Source of the DNA: Pigmentiphaga aceris
GTDB taxonomy: Bacteria > Pseudomonadota > Gammaproteobacteria > Burkholderiales > Burkholderiaceae_B
NCBI RefSeq assembly: GCF_008119665.1
Contig: NZ_CP043046.1
Coordinates: 4,836,001 to 4,900,000, forward strand
Direction: 5' to 3'
DNA length: 64,000 bases
The position numbers and the translations under genes were made by a program. The number at the start of each line of letters is the position of its first letter. Position 1 is the stretch's first letter. This document shows, one piece after another, positions 38,465-47,145 of the stretch. The notes under the pieces were generated by a model. That model was not told where the DNA came from, did not search any database, and was given only the letters and a program-made list of their open reading frames with translations.

Positions 38465-39828
38465 GCACCGGCGCAACCCAGCGCCATACCGCAGCAAACC
38501 CGACGCGACGGCGCATGCTCACTGCCAGTGCCGCCAGCCTGCTCGTTCCCCTGATTCCCAGCAAGGCCTCGGCCGCGACCATCATGGCCGTGCGCATGTG
38601 GCCGGCTGCCGAGTACACCCGGGTCACCCTGGAACTCGACGCCCAGTTGAAGGCTGAACATTTCCTGCTGACCGACCCGCATCGCCTGGTGGTCGATATC
38701 GAGGGACTGGAGATCAGCCCTACCCTGCGCGAACTGGTGTCCAAGGTGCAGGCTGACGATCCCTTTGTGGCGTCTTTGCGAATTGCGCAGAACCGCCCCC
38801 ACGTTGTTCGCCTGGTGATGGACCTGAAGCAAGGCGCACGCCCCCAGGTATTCACACTGAAGCCGGTTGGTGAGTACCAACATCGGCTGGTGCTCGATCT
38901 GTATCCGCTGGTCGAGCAAGACCCCCTGCTGGCCTTGCTGAACGACCGTCAGTCCGACCCGATGTCGCAAGTGCTGGACAACATTGCACGTGGCCCGTCA
39001 GTGGCCGCGCCGCCGCCAGTCCCGCCCGCCATCGCTGATGCCGCCCCGCCGCCAGCCGTGCCGACGCCGCGCGCAGCGGTGCCGGGCCGTCCAGTGATGC
39101 CGCCGCGCCCCGATGTCACACGCATGATCACCATTGCGCTCGATCCGGGCCACGGTGGCGAAGACCCGGGTGCCAGCGGTGCCGCCGGCACGCACGAAAA
39201 GAACGTAGTGCTGAGCATTGCGCGCCGCCTGAAAGCGCGGATCGACGCCCAGCCCAACATGCGCGCCATGCTGACGCGGGACGACGATTACTTCGTGCCG
39301 CTGAATGTGCGCGTGCAGAAAGCACGCCGGGTGCAGGCGGATCTGTTCGTGTCGGTACATGCCGATGCGTGGGTCAAGCCCTCGGCCAATGGGTCGTCGG
39401 TGTTCGCACTGTCTGAAGGCGGTGCAACCAGTACGGCAGCGCGCTGGCTGGCAGCCAAGGAAAACGCTGCCGATTTGATCGGTGGGGTCAACCTGGGTTC
39501 ACAGGACCAGCAGATCGCCAAGGTTTTGCTGGACCTGTCGACCACGGCACAGATCAACGATTCGCTGAAGCTTGGCCGGGCGGTGCTGGAAGAAATCGGT
39601 GGCATCAACCGTCTGCACAAGCCCCAGGTTGAGCAAGCGGGCTTTGCGGTGCTGAAAGCACCAGATATTCCGTCGATCCTGGTTGAAACCGCGTTCATCA
39701 GCAACCCTGACGAAGAGCGTCGCTTGAACGATGCGGCCTATCAGAACCGCATGGCCGACGCGATCATGCAGGGTATCTCCCGGTATTTCGCACGCAACCC
39801 GCCGTTATCGCGCAACCGTCTGACTTGA
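38404..39828 (+). CDS. amiC: N-acetylmuramoyl-L-alanine amidase AmiC
   Basis: A 474-residue periplasmic amidase that splits septal peptidoglycan. A twin-arginine signal (NPTRRRMLTASAASLLVPLI) at residues 33-53 is followed by an AMIN targeting domain (about 58-155), a proline/alanine-rich linker, and an Amidase_3 domain (about 238-465). Zinc and catalytic residues are in LDPGHGGEDPGAS (His), HEKNVVLSIA (Glu), FVSVHADAW (His) and ILVETAFISNPDEE (Glu). The start inside tsaE is needed to keep the twin-arginine motif. It is co-transcribed with tsaE. Confidence 0.95.
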   Translation: MATRNFPTVDPVAGSHGEALSTGATQRHTAANPTRRRMLTASAASLLVPLIPSKASAATIMAVRMWPAAEYTRVTLELDAQLKAEHFLLTDPHRLVVDIEGLEISPTLRELVSKVQADDPFVASLRIAQNRPHVVRLVMDLKQGARPQVFTLKPVGEYQHRLVLDLYPLVEQDPLLALLNDRQSDPMSQVLDNIARGPSVAAPPPVPPAIADAAPPPAVPTPRAAVPGRPVMPPRPDVTRMITIALDPGHGGEDPGASGAAGTHEKNVVLSIARRLKARIDAQPNMRAMLTRDDDYFVPLNVRVQKARRVQADLFVSVHADAWVKPSANGSSVFALSEGGATSTAARWLAAKENAADLIGGVNLGSQDQQIAKVLLDLSTTAQINDSLKLGRAVLEEIGGINRLHKPQVEQAGFAVLKAPDIPSILVETAFISNPDEERRLNDAAYQNRMADAIMQGISRYFARNPPLSRNRLT

Positions 39829-39831
39829 TCT

Positions 39832-39852
39832 TGCCCAGCCGCGGGCTGGGCA
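39832..39852. terminator. Hairpin after amiC
   Basis: TGCCCAGCC (39832-39840) and GGCTGGGCA (39844-39852) form a perfect 9-bp stem with a 3-nt loop, placed between convergent amiC and the DUF418 gene. Neither side has a long T run. Confidence 0.5.
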
Positions 39853-39859
39853 GATTCAG

Positions 39860-40924
39860 TTAACCCGGTGCAGTGACGTCACGCTGATGCACAGCGGTCA
39901 GCCGCCGCATGACCATTTCGATCGGGCCTTGCTTCAGCTTGAGACTCCAGGCCCAGGCGGCAAGCGTCGCCAGTGTCAAAAAAGCGCAAGCGGCAAGCAT
40001 GGCATCGGTCAAGCTGCGACTGCCATCCAGTGCGCCAGTTGCCTCCATGATCCCCATTCCGATAACGATGTGAGCCAGATAAAGGCTCAGGGTCATGCGC
40101 CCGGCAGGCAGCAGAAAGTGCCACCTGCCGCTGGGCCAAGCGCTTGCCACGCGCAAGCAGAGGCCAATGGTGAAACTGGCTGACCCCATGCCCATGAGCA
40201 GGTAAAACGGCCCTGGTGGCAAAGGTGCGGTGCCCAGCAGCCAAGCCAGCCCACTGGGCTGATACCAGCGTGCCAACATGCTTGCCAGCGCTGCCATCAA
40301 CAGCCCGACAACAAGCAATATCCATTGCGTACCGGCACGCTGCAAAGGCAGACGCGCCAACAACATGCCGAACAGAAACAGCGCAAGCCACGGCAACACA
40401 GGGTGAAAGCCATTGAACAACAGGTTGCGCATGAAGCCAGTTGGTGTCCAAAGGTCGGTATACAGCAGTGCCGTCCAGTTCCAGCCTTGGTTGTAATCGA
40501 GATATAGCAGCGCCAACCATGACGTCAATGCCACGGCAGACATGGCGGCGAGCAATACGGCCAGCCTGGCATGCAGCAGCGGCACTGCCAGCAGAAAGTA
40601 CACAGCGTAGTAGTGGATGATGTCTGCGCTGAATATCAGCAGATTGAGCATTCCCACACCAAGCAAGAACAAGGCACGGCGTAGCATCCATATACGTGCC
40701 AATACAGGCACTTGTGCGCGTGTTGCCAGCGACACCCCCAAGCCAGCCAAGACTACAAACGTGGCGGATGCCTTGCCTTCGAGAAACCCGAACAGGCCTT
40801 CCAACCAGAGTGGGCCTTTGGTAGCGGGCTGCATTGCCAGTCGGAAGTTGACCAACACCATACCCGCCAAGGCCAGGTAACGGGCCAGATCCAGGCCGTC
40901 GAGCCTTGCTGTAGAGCTTGTCAT
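39860..40924 (-). CDS. DUF418-type membrane protein
   Basis: A 354-residue protein with about ten hydrophobic segments. RLDGLDLARYLALAGMVLVNF at the N-terminus is the family hallmark shared by DUF418 and heparan-glucosaminide-acetyltransferase-like proteins; PFYLLMGMGSASFTIGLCLRV and GRMTLSLYLAHIVIGMGIM are conserved in the second half. Such proteins may acylate or transport surface molecules, but the function is unproved. Its start overlaps the tetR stop by 4 nt (ATGA), so it is the second gene of a tetR-led operon. Confidence 0.85.
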   Translation of the reverse strand: MTSSTARLDGLDLARYLALAGMVLVNFRLAMQPATKGPLWLEGLFGFLEGKASATFVVLAGLGVSLATRAQVPVLARIWMLRRALFLLGVGMLNLLIFSADIIHYYAVYFLLAVPLLHARLAVLLAAMSAVALTSWLALLYLDYNQGWNWTALLYTDLWTPTGFMRNLLFNGFHPVLPWLALFLFGMLLARLPLQRAGTQWILLVVGLLMAALASMLARWYQPSGLAWLLGTAPLPPGPFYLLMGMGSASFTIGLCLRVASAWPSGRWHFLLPAGRMTLSLYLAHIVIGMGIMEATGALDGSRSLTDAMLAACAFLTLATLAAWAWSLKLKQGPIEMVMRRLTAVHQRDVTAPG

Positions 40925-41583
40925 GCGCCGAGCATCCCGCGCAAAAGCCCAGGATGGATGATTTCCATGGTCTGGTCGTTGGCAATGGCAGCGGTAGTGA
41001 CAACAGTACTGGCAGCAGTACTGGCCGGTGTCATCAACGTCTGCCGCAAGGCATCGCTTTCAACAATATCGAGCAGCGCCTGGCTTACCAGCTGAGCTGG
41101 CGCAGCCGGCTTGAAGTTACCTTGTTGAGTGCCGCGCTCCACGGCATTCACCAGCGTGTCGACCAATTGCTGGCGATTGTGCGCAAATGCCGGCACAAGC
41201 TCGGGATTGCGTGCGATTTCGGCTAGACATTCGGCGCTCAGTACCGCCCAGTCATGCTGGCGGCAGAGCCTCCAATAAGCCGTGAGAAACAGCTGCACGT
41301 CACTCATCGATGGGGCAAAGACGCGTTCAAGCGAATGCAGCAATGGGGCCAGTTCGGCCTGCTCTTGATTCGCAACCTCGGCAATCAGTGCCTGCTTGCT
41401 GGGAAAGTAGTTGTACAGATTGCCCAGGCTGACCGAGGCAGCCAGCGCAATGTCACGCATGCTCGTCGCGTGAAAGCCTTTGTCTATGAAGCAGACGATG
41501 GCAGCCTGAATAATGAGCGCACGACGATCAAGAGAACCACGATCGGTCTGGCGATTGCTTTGATTCAGCTTGCTTTGACTCAT
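40921..41583 (-). CDS. TetR family transcriptional regulator
   Basis: A 220-residue TetR protein. The DNA-binding domain is ALIIQAAIVCFIDKGFHATS followed by MRDIALAASVSLGNLYNYFPSKQALI (residues about 20-70). The C-terminal ligand domain resembles the TetR_C_6/BetI-like fold. I use the ATG at 41583 (MSQSKLNQSN); an in-frame start at 41643 would translate through the 34-bp palindrome immediately upstream. It leads a two-gene operon with the DUF418 protein and probably represses both from that palindrome. Confidence 0.9.
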   Translation of the reverse strand: MSQSKLNQSNRQTDRGSLDRRALIIQAAIVCFIDKGFHATSMRDIALAASVSLGNLYNYFPSKQALIAEVANQEQAELAPLLHSLERVFAPSMSDVQLFLTAYWRLCRQHDWAVLSAECLAEIARNPELVPAFAHNRQQLVDTLVNAVERGTQQGNFKPAAPAQLVSQALLDIVESDALRQTLMTPASTAASTVVTTAAIANDQTMEIIHPGLLRGMLGA

Positions 41584-41588
41584 GTCGA

Positions 41589-41622
41589 CACCACAATGAA
41601 CGAACGTTCGTTCATTGTGGTG
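41589..41622. promoter_or_regulatory. 34-bp perfect palindrome, probable TetR operator
   Basis: CACCACAATGAACGAAC (41589-41605) is followed without a spacer by its exact reverse complement (41606-41622). The core GAACGAACGTTCGTTC is like known TetR-family operators built on AACGAACGTTCG. It ends 5 nt before the tetR ATG, so bound protein would block translation-initiation DNA and probably the promoter. Confidence 0.85.
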
Positions 41623-41657
41623 GTTAAAAACCATGTTGGTCAAGCTGCAATGACGAA

Positions 41658-41698
41658 ATAAAAAACGCCGCCTTGGCTATGCCAAAGGCGGCGTTTTC
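41658..41698. terminator. Intrinsic terminator of the dedA-like gene
   Basis: AAAACGCCGCCTT and AAAGGCGGCGTTTT form a stem of about 12 bp. The minus strand continues with six T and ATTT, 53 nt after the DedA stop, so it terminates that gene. Confidence 0.85.
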
Positions 41699-41750
41699 GT
41701 TCAACCTGCCTGTAATGCGCACGCAATTACAGACAAAAAGCGAATATGAC

Positions 41751-42404
41751 CTACAAAGTGACAACATCCTTGCGTCGGAAGCGACGCAGGCCTTTCCAGA
41801 CTCCCACGACCACCAGCGGCAGCACTGCACTGGCAATGCCCAGCAGCACGATCGTGTTCAGATGCTCGCGGACAAAGGGAAGATTGCCGAAGAAGTAGCC
41901 ACCCAGCACCAGCGACATCACCCAGGTGACCGCGCCAACGATGTTGAACATCTGGAAGCGCGCAAAGGGCATGGCTGCGACACCGGCAACAAAGGGTGCA
42001 AAAGTACGAACCAGCGGAATGAATCGCGCCAGGATCACCGTCTTCCCGCCGTGCTTTTCATAGAACGCATGGGTACGCGCCAAGGCGTTGCGGTCCAGGA
42101 AGCGCAAGTTCATTGAGTACACGCGCACGCCAATAGACCGGCCAATCACGTAATTGAGCGTATTTCCGAGGATCGCGGCGGCAATCAGCAGCACGATCAG
42201 CACACCCGGATGCATGTGGCCGCTGGCAGAAAACGCGCCTGCAATGAACAGGAGCGAGTCACCTGGCAGAAATGGCAGCACGACAAGGCCGGTTTCACCG
42301 AAGATGATGAGAAACAGCACCACGTAGACCCACGTACCGTATTCTGCGATCCAGACGCCAAGCGTCTTGTCGATGTGGATCAGCATGTCGAGCAATTCAA
42401 GCAT
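41751..42404 (-). CDS. DedA family (SNARE-associated) membrane protein
   Basis: A 217-residue inner-membrane protein. IIFGETGLVVLPFLPGDSLLFIAGAF at about residues 34-60 carries the conserved E and D of DedA proteins, and FLDRNALARTHAFYEKHGG with VILARFIPLVRTFAPFVAG contains the conserved R-F-x-P-x-x-R motif. DedA members act in lipid (undecaprenyl phosphate or phospholipid) translocation and envelope homeostasis. The ATG at 42404 opens MLELLDMLIHIDKTL. It is divergent from mutL across 78 bp. Confidence 0.93.
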   Translation of the reverse strand: MLELLDMLIHIDKTLGVWIAEYGTWVYVVLFLIIFGETGLVVLPFLPGDSLLFIAGAFSASGHMHPGVLIVLLIAAAILGNTLNYVIGRSIGVRVYSMNLRFLDRNALARTHAFYEKHGGKTVILARFIPLVRTFAPFVAGVAAMPFARFQMFNIVGAVTWVMSLVLGGYFFGNLPFVREHLNTIVLLGIASAVLPLVVVGVWKGLRRFRRKDVVTL

Positions 42405-42482
42405 GAGTCGTCGTCTGTAACGAAATAAGTCGGAGGTGGGTGTCCCACTATAGCCCAGGGACCGCCACCCTATAATTACGAC

Positions 42483-44423
42483 ATGTCCGACCGCCGCTCG
42501 ATCGCCCCCCTTCCAGACCTGCTTGTCAGCCAGATCGCCGCAGGCGAGGTGATCGAACGCCCGGCATCGGTGCTGAAAGAGCTGATAGAAAACGCGATCG
42601 ACGCCGGAGCGCGTGCCATTGACGTTCGGCTCGACGGTGGGGGAATTCGTCGTATTGCCGTCACAGATGACGGCAGCGGCATTCCCGCCGACGAACTTCC
42701 GTTGGCTGTTGCCCGTCATGCTACTAGTAAAGTGCGTTCCTTACAGGAACTTGAATCGGTCGCATCAATGGGTTTTCGCGGCGAAGCGCTTGCTTCTGTC
42801 GCATCGGTCGCCCGATTGACCCTGATTTCGCGCACGCCAGACGCCCAGCATGCATGGCAGTGGCAGGCGGGCGAAGTCAGCCCAGCCGCAGGCCCGGTTG
42901 GTACGACTGTCGATGTGCGTGAACTGTTCGACACCGTGCCGGCGCGGCGCAAATTCCTGAAGTCCGATGCCACCGAGTTCGGGCACTGCGTGACCGCATT
43001 CGAGCGCATTGCGCTGGCCAACCCGCAGGTGGCGTTCAGGCTGTATCACCACGATCGCCTGCATCAGCAACGTTTGCCCACTGACCCGGTCAACCGTGTG
43101 TACGACGTGTTGGGCAGTGATTTCGCGCAGGCCGGCCTGCCTTTGCGCCATGCCGCAGGCCCGATCCAGCTGCACGGTGTGGTGTCGCGACCGACCGCGT
43201 CACGTGCGCGTGCCGACCGCCAATACCTGTATGTAAATGGTCGCTTCGTGCGAGATCGCACGGTGGGCCACGCCTTGCGTGCGGCGTATGCCGATGTGCT
43301 GCATGGTGATCGCCAGCCTGCGTATGTGTTGTTCCTGGACATCGACCCGGCAGCGGTCGATGTGAACGTGCACCCGGCAAAACACGAAGTGCGCTTCCGT
43401 GACAGCGGTGCAGTGCACCGGTTTGTGTCGCAGACGATTCTGCAGGTTCTGGCTCATGGGGCCGGGATCGACGGCACGGCCGACGCCGCGCAAGACGCTG
43501 CCCCGGTACCGGTGTCGCCTTCCACCTTCCAGCCCGCCACCCAGATGCCCTTCCGGCTGCATGAAGCCGCGCGGCTGTCGGATTACGCCAATGCGCTGAT
43601 GCCCGGAGTCGGACAGGTGCCGGCCGACCTGGACAACGCAGTATCGCCACGCGCGTATTCAGCCGGTGATACGTCGCGGGCTCCGTATGGCGGGCAGCCG
43701 GCTGCAGGCATAAGCGCTGACGGTCCTGCCTGGACCCGCATCCCCCCGCCCGCGTCACCCGCGGGCGGCCCGGTGATGGCCGCCACCTGGTCGCGTTTTG
43801 CCGCGCGCCCGGCTGCTACCACCATGCCCACCGATGTCGAACATCCGCTGGGGCAGGCCATTGCCCAGGTGCACGGCATCTATGTGCTGGCGCAGAACGC
43901 GCATGGACTGGTGCTGGTGGACATGCATGCGGCCCACGAACGAATCATCTATGAACAGCTGAAGCAGGCGCTGGACGGCCGCGACATTGCGCGCCAGACC
44001 CTGCTGGTACCCGTGGTATTTCGCACCACCGAATCCGACGTCGCCGCCATCGAGGAACATCAGGAAGCGCTCGACGCGCTGGGCTTTGAGCTGCGACCGG
44101 CAGGTCCGGCATCAATCACGGTGCGCGCCATCCCGGCAGCCCTGGCCCAGGCGGATATCGAAACCCTGGCGCGAGACGTCGTGCGCGATATTGCCGAGGT
44201 TGGCGCATCCAGGCTGCTGACCGAACAACGCAACGAGCGGCTGGCCACCATTGCGTGTCATGGTTCGGTGCGCGCCAATCGCCGCCTGAACATCGATGAA
44301 ATGAACGGTCTGCTGCGCCAGATGGAAGTGACCGAGCGCGCCGACCAGTGCAACCACGGACGACCGACCTGGGTGCAACTCAGCGTCGCCGACCTCGACA
44401 AGCTTTTTCTGCGCGGCCAATGA
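42483..44423 (+). CDS. mutL: DNA mismatch repair protein MutL (endonuclease type)
   Basis: A 646-residue mismatch repair protein. The GHKL ATPase motifs are [28 protein letters not shown] and [16 protein letters not shown]. The MLH-type transducer follows to about residue 330, then a 120-residue proline/alanine-rich linker. The C-terminal domain begins near [19 protein letters not shown] and contains [12 protein letters not shown], matching the D-x-H-A-x2-E-x4-E metal-binding motif of nicking MutL proteins. That is expected in bacteria without MutH. Its stop overlaps miaA by 4 nt. Confidence 0.96.
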   Translation: MSDRRSIAPLPDLLVSQIAAGEVIERPASVLKELIENAIDAGARAIDVRLDGGGIRRIAVTDDGSGIPADELPLAVARHATSKVRSLQELESVASMGFRGEALASVASVARLTLISRTPDAQHAWQWQAGEVSPAAGPVGTTVDVRELFDTVPARRKFLKSDATEFGHCVTAFERIALANPQVAFRLYHHDRLHQQRLPTDPVNRVYDVLGSDFAQAGLPLRHAAGPIQLHGVVSRPTASRARADRQYLYVNGRFVRDRTVGHALRAAYADVLHGDRQPAYVLFLDIDPAAVDVNVHPAKHEVRFRDSGAVHRFVSQTILQVLAHGAGIDGTADAAQDAAPVPVSPSTFQPATQMPFRLHEAARLSDYANALMPGVGQVPADLDNAVSPRAYSAGDTSRAPYGGQPAAGISADGPAWTRIPPPASPAGGPVMAATWSRFAARPAATTMPTDVEHPLGQAIAQVHGIYVLAQNAHGLVLVDMHAAHERIIYEQLKQALDGRDIARQTLLVPVVFRTTESDVAAIEEHQEALDALGFELRPAGPASITVRAIPAALAQADIETLARDVVRDIAEVGASRLLTEQRNERLATIACHGSVRANRRLNIDEMNGLLRQMEVTERADQCNHGRPTWVQLSVADLDKLFLRGQ

Positions 44424-45361
44424 GCACTCTTGAATCTCCCCCGGTGGTCTGCCTGATGGGGCCGACCGCCTCGGGCAAAAGCGCCGCCTGTCTTGCCATC
44501 GCCGCCCGTTGGCCGATCGAAATCATCAACGTCGATTCCGCGACGATCTACCGGGGCATGGACATCGGCACCGCCAAGCCCAGCCCGGCCGAACAGGCGC
44601 AGGTGCCGCAGCATCTGCTGGATATTCTCGATCCGGCCGACAGTTACTCTGCGGGCCAATTCCGCGTGGACACCCTGGCGCTGATCGATGAGATCCGGGC
44701 GCGCGGGCGCATTCCGCTGCTGGCGGGCGGCACCATGATGTACTTCAAGACGCTGCGCGATGGCCTGGATGACCTGCCCCAAGGCGACCCAGCGGTGCGA
44801 GCCGCCATCGACGCCCGCGCAGCCGAGCATGGCTGGCCGTCGGTGCACGCGGAACTTGCGCTGGTCGACCCGCCCACCGCCGCACGTCTGTCGCCCAACG
44901 ACAGTCAGCGCATACAGCGCGCGCTGGAGATCTACACGATTGCCGGCCAGCCCATGTCTGCGCTGATCGGGGTGAAGGCCAAGCCGACCGAACACCGCTA
45001 CGTGAATCTTTGCCTGGAACCGTCTGAACGCAGTGGGCTGCACAAGCGCATTGCGCAGCGCTTCGATGCCATGTTGGCAGCGGGGCTGATCGACGAAGTG
45101 CGTGCCTTGTACCGCCGTGGCGATCTGCATGAAGACATGGCGTCGATCCGCTGTGTGGGATACCGCCAGGCCTGGGCATATATCGAAGGTCGGATCGATC
45201 TGAAGACCATGCGGGAACAAGGCCTGGCTGCCACGCGCCAGCTTGGCAAACGTCAGGTGACATGGCTGCGTGCGCTGGACGAACGCGTGACCATCGACTG
45301 TCTGGCCAGTGATGCGCAAGCGCAGATCGTGGATGCATTTGCTCGCGCGCAGCAGATTTGA
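44420..45361 (+). CDS. miaA: tRNA dimethylallyltransferase MiaA
   Basis: A 313-residue enzyme that prenylates A37 of UNN-reading tRNAs. [20 protein letters not shown] is the P-loop, [20 protein letters not shown] is the DSxQxY-type motif (with T-I for the usual Q-V), [20 protein letters not shown] binds the tRNA, and [15 protein letters not shown] lies near residue 240. It starts at the ATGA overlap with mutL and is translationally coupled to it. Confidence 0.96.
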   Translation: MSTLESPPVVCLMGPTASGKSAACLAIAARWPIEIINVDSATIYRGMDIGTAKPSPAEQAQVPQHLLDILDPADSYSAGQFRVDTLALIDEIRARGRIPLLAGGTMMYFKTLRDGLDDLPQGDPAVRAAIDARAAEHGWPSVHAELALVDPPTAARLSPNDSQRIQRALEIYTIAGQPMSALIGVKAKPTEHRYVNLCLEPSERSGLHKRIAQRFDAMLAAGLIDEVRALYRRGDLHEDMASIRCVGYRQAWAYIEGRIDLKTMREQGLAATRQLGKRQVTWLRALDERVTIDCLASDAQAQIVDAFARAQQI

Positions 45362-45418
45362 CGCCATCCGCCCGGATATCCGGGGCGCGCAGTTTCACTT
45401 CTTCTTTGCCTATCTTTC

Positions 45419-45901
45419 ATGAACATCTCTGTCCTGCAGGCCGACTACCTCGATCCGATCCACGCCCGTGCCATCGAGTTCCTGCTGGGTGCTTACGCCC
45501 AGGACCCGATGGGCGGCGGTGAAGCCTTGCCTGCGGCCGTGCTGGGCAGGCTGGTGGGTGAACTGTCCAAGCGCCCGCACGCGTTCAGCGTATTGGCCTT
45601 TGTCGATGACCAGCCTGCGGGACTGGTGAATTGCTTTGAAGGTTTTTCGACTTTTGCGTGTCGTCCGCTGGTGAATGTGCACGATGTCGTGGTGTTGGAC
45701 AGCTACCGGGGCCTTGGCCTGAGCCAGCGCCTGCTGGACTGCGTGGAAACCATGGCGGTCGCACGCGGTTGCTGCAAGCTGACCTTGGAAGTGCTGGAAG
45801 GCAACCGGACCGCACAGAACGCGTATGAAAAATTCGGCTTTGCGCCCTACAGCCTGGACCCGGCAGCTGGTCGCGCATTGTTCTGGCACAAGAAGCTTTG
45901 A
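45419..45901 (+). CDS. GNAT family N-acetyltransferase
   Basis: A 160-residue acetyltransferase. VNVHDVVVLDSYRGLGLSQRLL is the acetyl-CoA-binding motif A (with R-G-L-G-L-S, a variant of Q/R-x-x-G-x-G), and LEVLEGNRTAQNAYEKFGF is motif B. The substrate is unknown. The gene follows miaA by 57 nt on the same strand and is convergent with the cytochrome c gene with an 8-nt gap. Confidence 0.88.
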   Translation: MNISVLQADYLDPIHARAIEFLLGAYAQDPMGGGEALPAAVLGRLVGELSKRPHAFSVLAFVDDQPAGLVNCFEGFSTFACRPLVNVHDVVVLDSYRGLGLSQRLLDCVETMAVARGCCKLTLEVLEGNRTAQNAYEKFGFAPYSLDPAAGRALFWHKKL

Positions 45902-45909
45902 GGCGAGCA

Positions 45910-47142
45910 TCAGTGCACGAACCCGCCCTTGATGAAGCGGATGGGTTCGGCATCCATGCTGGCAATCAGTCTGCCCAGGCCATCGCCTGCGGTGGCCTGC
46001 CCAACCGGTTTTCCGGTATCGACGCGACACAGTAGATCAGCATCCGACCACCCTTGTTTGCCCGGCTCGCCCCGCGCGCGCAGCCAGCCATCCCGGTCGC
46101 TCAGTAGCTGTGTGCCGCCGAATGCATCGGCATCCACGCCCGACAAGGTCGCCAGCGCATCCCACGCGGCAGTGGACCGCGCGATGCAGTCGGGAATGCC
46201 GGGACCGGCGGGTAACGCGGTCTGGTCCTGATCGCGCATCAACCAGACGGTGTTCAGTCGTGGGTCTTCGAGCAAGGCGGCGGGCGCTTGGACAAGCCTG
46301 CCAGCGCCACCGTGGCTTGCTTCTTTGCCGTCCACCGCCACCACACGCACTCGCTGATGCTGCCATGCAGATACCTGTTCCTCGGGTTGCCGTCCACAGC
46401 GCAATACAAAGTTAGGCAGACGCACCGGGTTGCTCCAGCGCCCGCTGATTCGCAGGTTCTCACCCGCGCCCTGCGCCTTCATAAAGTCGATCACCGCCCA
46501 TGCATCGGTATCGGACAACACCTGCCTGAAACCCGGCATGCTTGGCAAGCCATGACGATCCTGCACACCATGCAACACCCGCCAGAACACATCGCCGTCA
46601 GCCCGCCGCCACAACAAGGGCCCGGCCAGATTCGGGGGTGATACTGGTTGCGCATCAGCAAGCGGACCATCCCCCAACCCACGCGCGCCGTGACAGGCAA
46701 TGCAGTGTTGCGCAAACAGGCTGCGACCGCGCTGAATGCTGTCTGCATCGAAGCCGGTTGGTGACTGATGAAAGCTGGTGGGGTTGGCCTGCACCCAGAC
46801 GATGTGCGCGGGTGGCCACGGGGCAGCAAGCAGTGCCAGGACCGCCGTGGCCAAAAAAAAAAATGCCGCGCTGAATCGACGCCGCCACAGCAACCAGGCA
46901 GCGGCCGCGCCCACCCCCAGCGCCACCAAGGCGATCACCAGGGAAGTCGCCAGCAGCCGTGCCTGCGCGCGGTCGATCAGCAAGATATCGCCGGACAGCC
47001 GATACGCCCACGGCCACGCAGCCTGACCGTGGCTGGTGGCTACCAAATCAAGCTTGTCCAAGGTGTGCAACACGCCGGCCTGCGCCTGCTGCATGCCACG
47101 CAACAGGATGTCGACCCATGCAACGTCGGGAACAGCAGCCAC
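45910..47142 (-). CDS. Membrane-anchored cytochrome c protein
   Basis: A 410-residue protein. Residues 1-57 are hydrophilic, two membrane helices lie at about 62-84 and 91-107, and a class I cytochrome c domain follows with FAQHCIACHGARG (CxxCH near residue 148) and an axial Met in GLPSMPGF near 198. The last 190 residues are a second extracytoplasmic domain with cysteines (RCGRQP, DCIARS, LLCRVD) that I do not recognise. The start is GTG 47142, 3 nt after the stop of the binding-protein gene; ATG at codon 17 is an alternative. Eleven T in a row (46863-46853) encode F94-L97, which could allow slippage. The electron partner is unknown. Confidence 0.78.
   Translation of the reverse strand: MAAVPDVAWVDILLRGMQQAQAGVLHTLDKLDLVATSHGQAAWPWAYRLSGDILLIDRAQARLLATSLVIALVALGVGAAAAWLLWRRRFSAAFFFLATAVLALLAAPWPPAHIVWVQANPTSFHQSPTGFDADSIQRGRSLFAQHCIACHGARGLGDGPLADAQPVSPPNLAGPLLWRRADGDVFWRVLHGVQDRHGLPSMPGFRQVLSDTDAWAVIDFMKAQGAGENLRISGRWSNPVRLPNFVLRCGRQPEEQVSAWQHQRVRVVAVDGKEASHGGAGRLVQAPAALLEDPRLNTVWLMRDQDQTALPAGPGIPDCIARSTAAWDALATLSGVDADAFGGTQLLSDRDGWLRARGEPGKQGWSDADLLCRVDTGKPVGQATAGDGLGRLIASMDAEPIRFIKGGFVH
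46853..46863 (-). repeat. Homopolymer tract (11 T on the coding strand)
   Basis: An uninterrupted run of eleven A on the plus strand, eleven T on the coding strand, lies inside the second membrane helix of the cytochrome c gene. It is the longest homopolymer I saw in this GC-rich window. A gain or loss of one base would truncate the protein before the heme site. Confidence 0.9.
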
Positions 47143-47145
47143 GCG

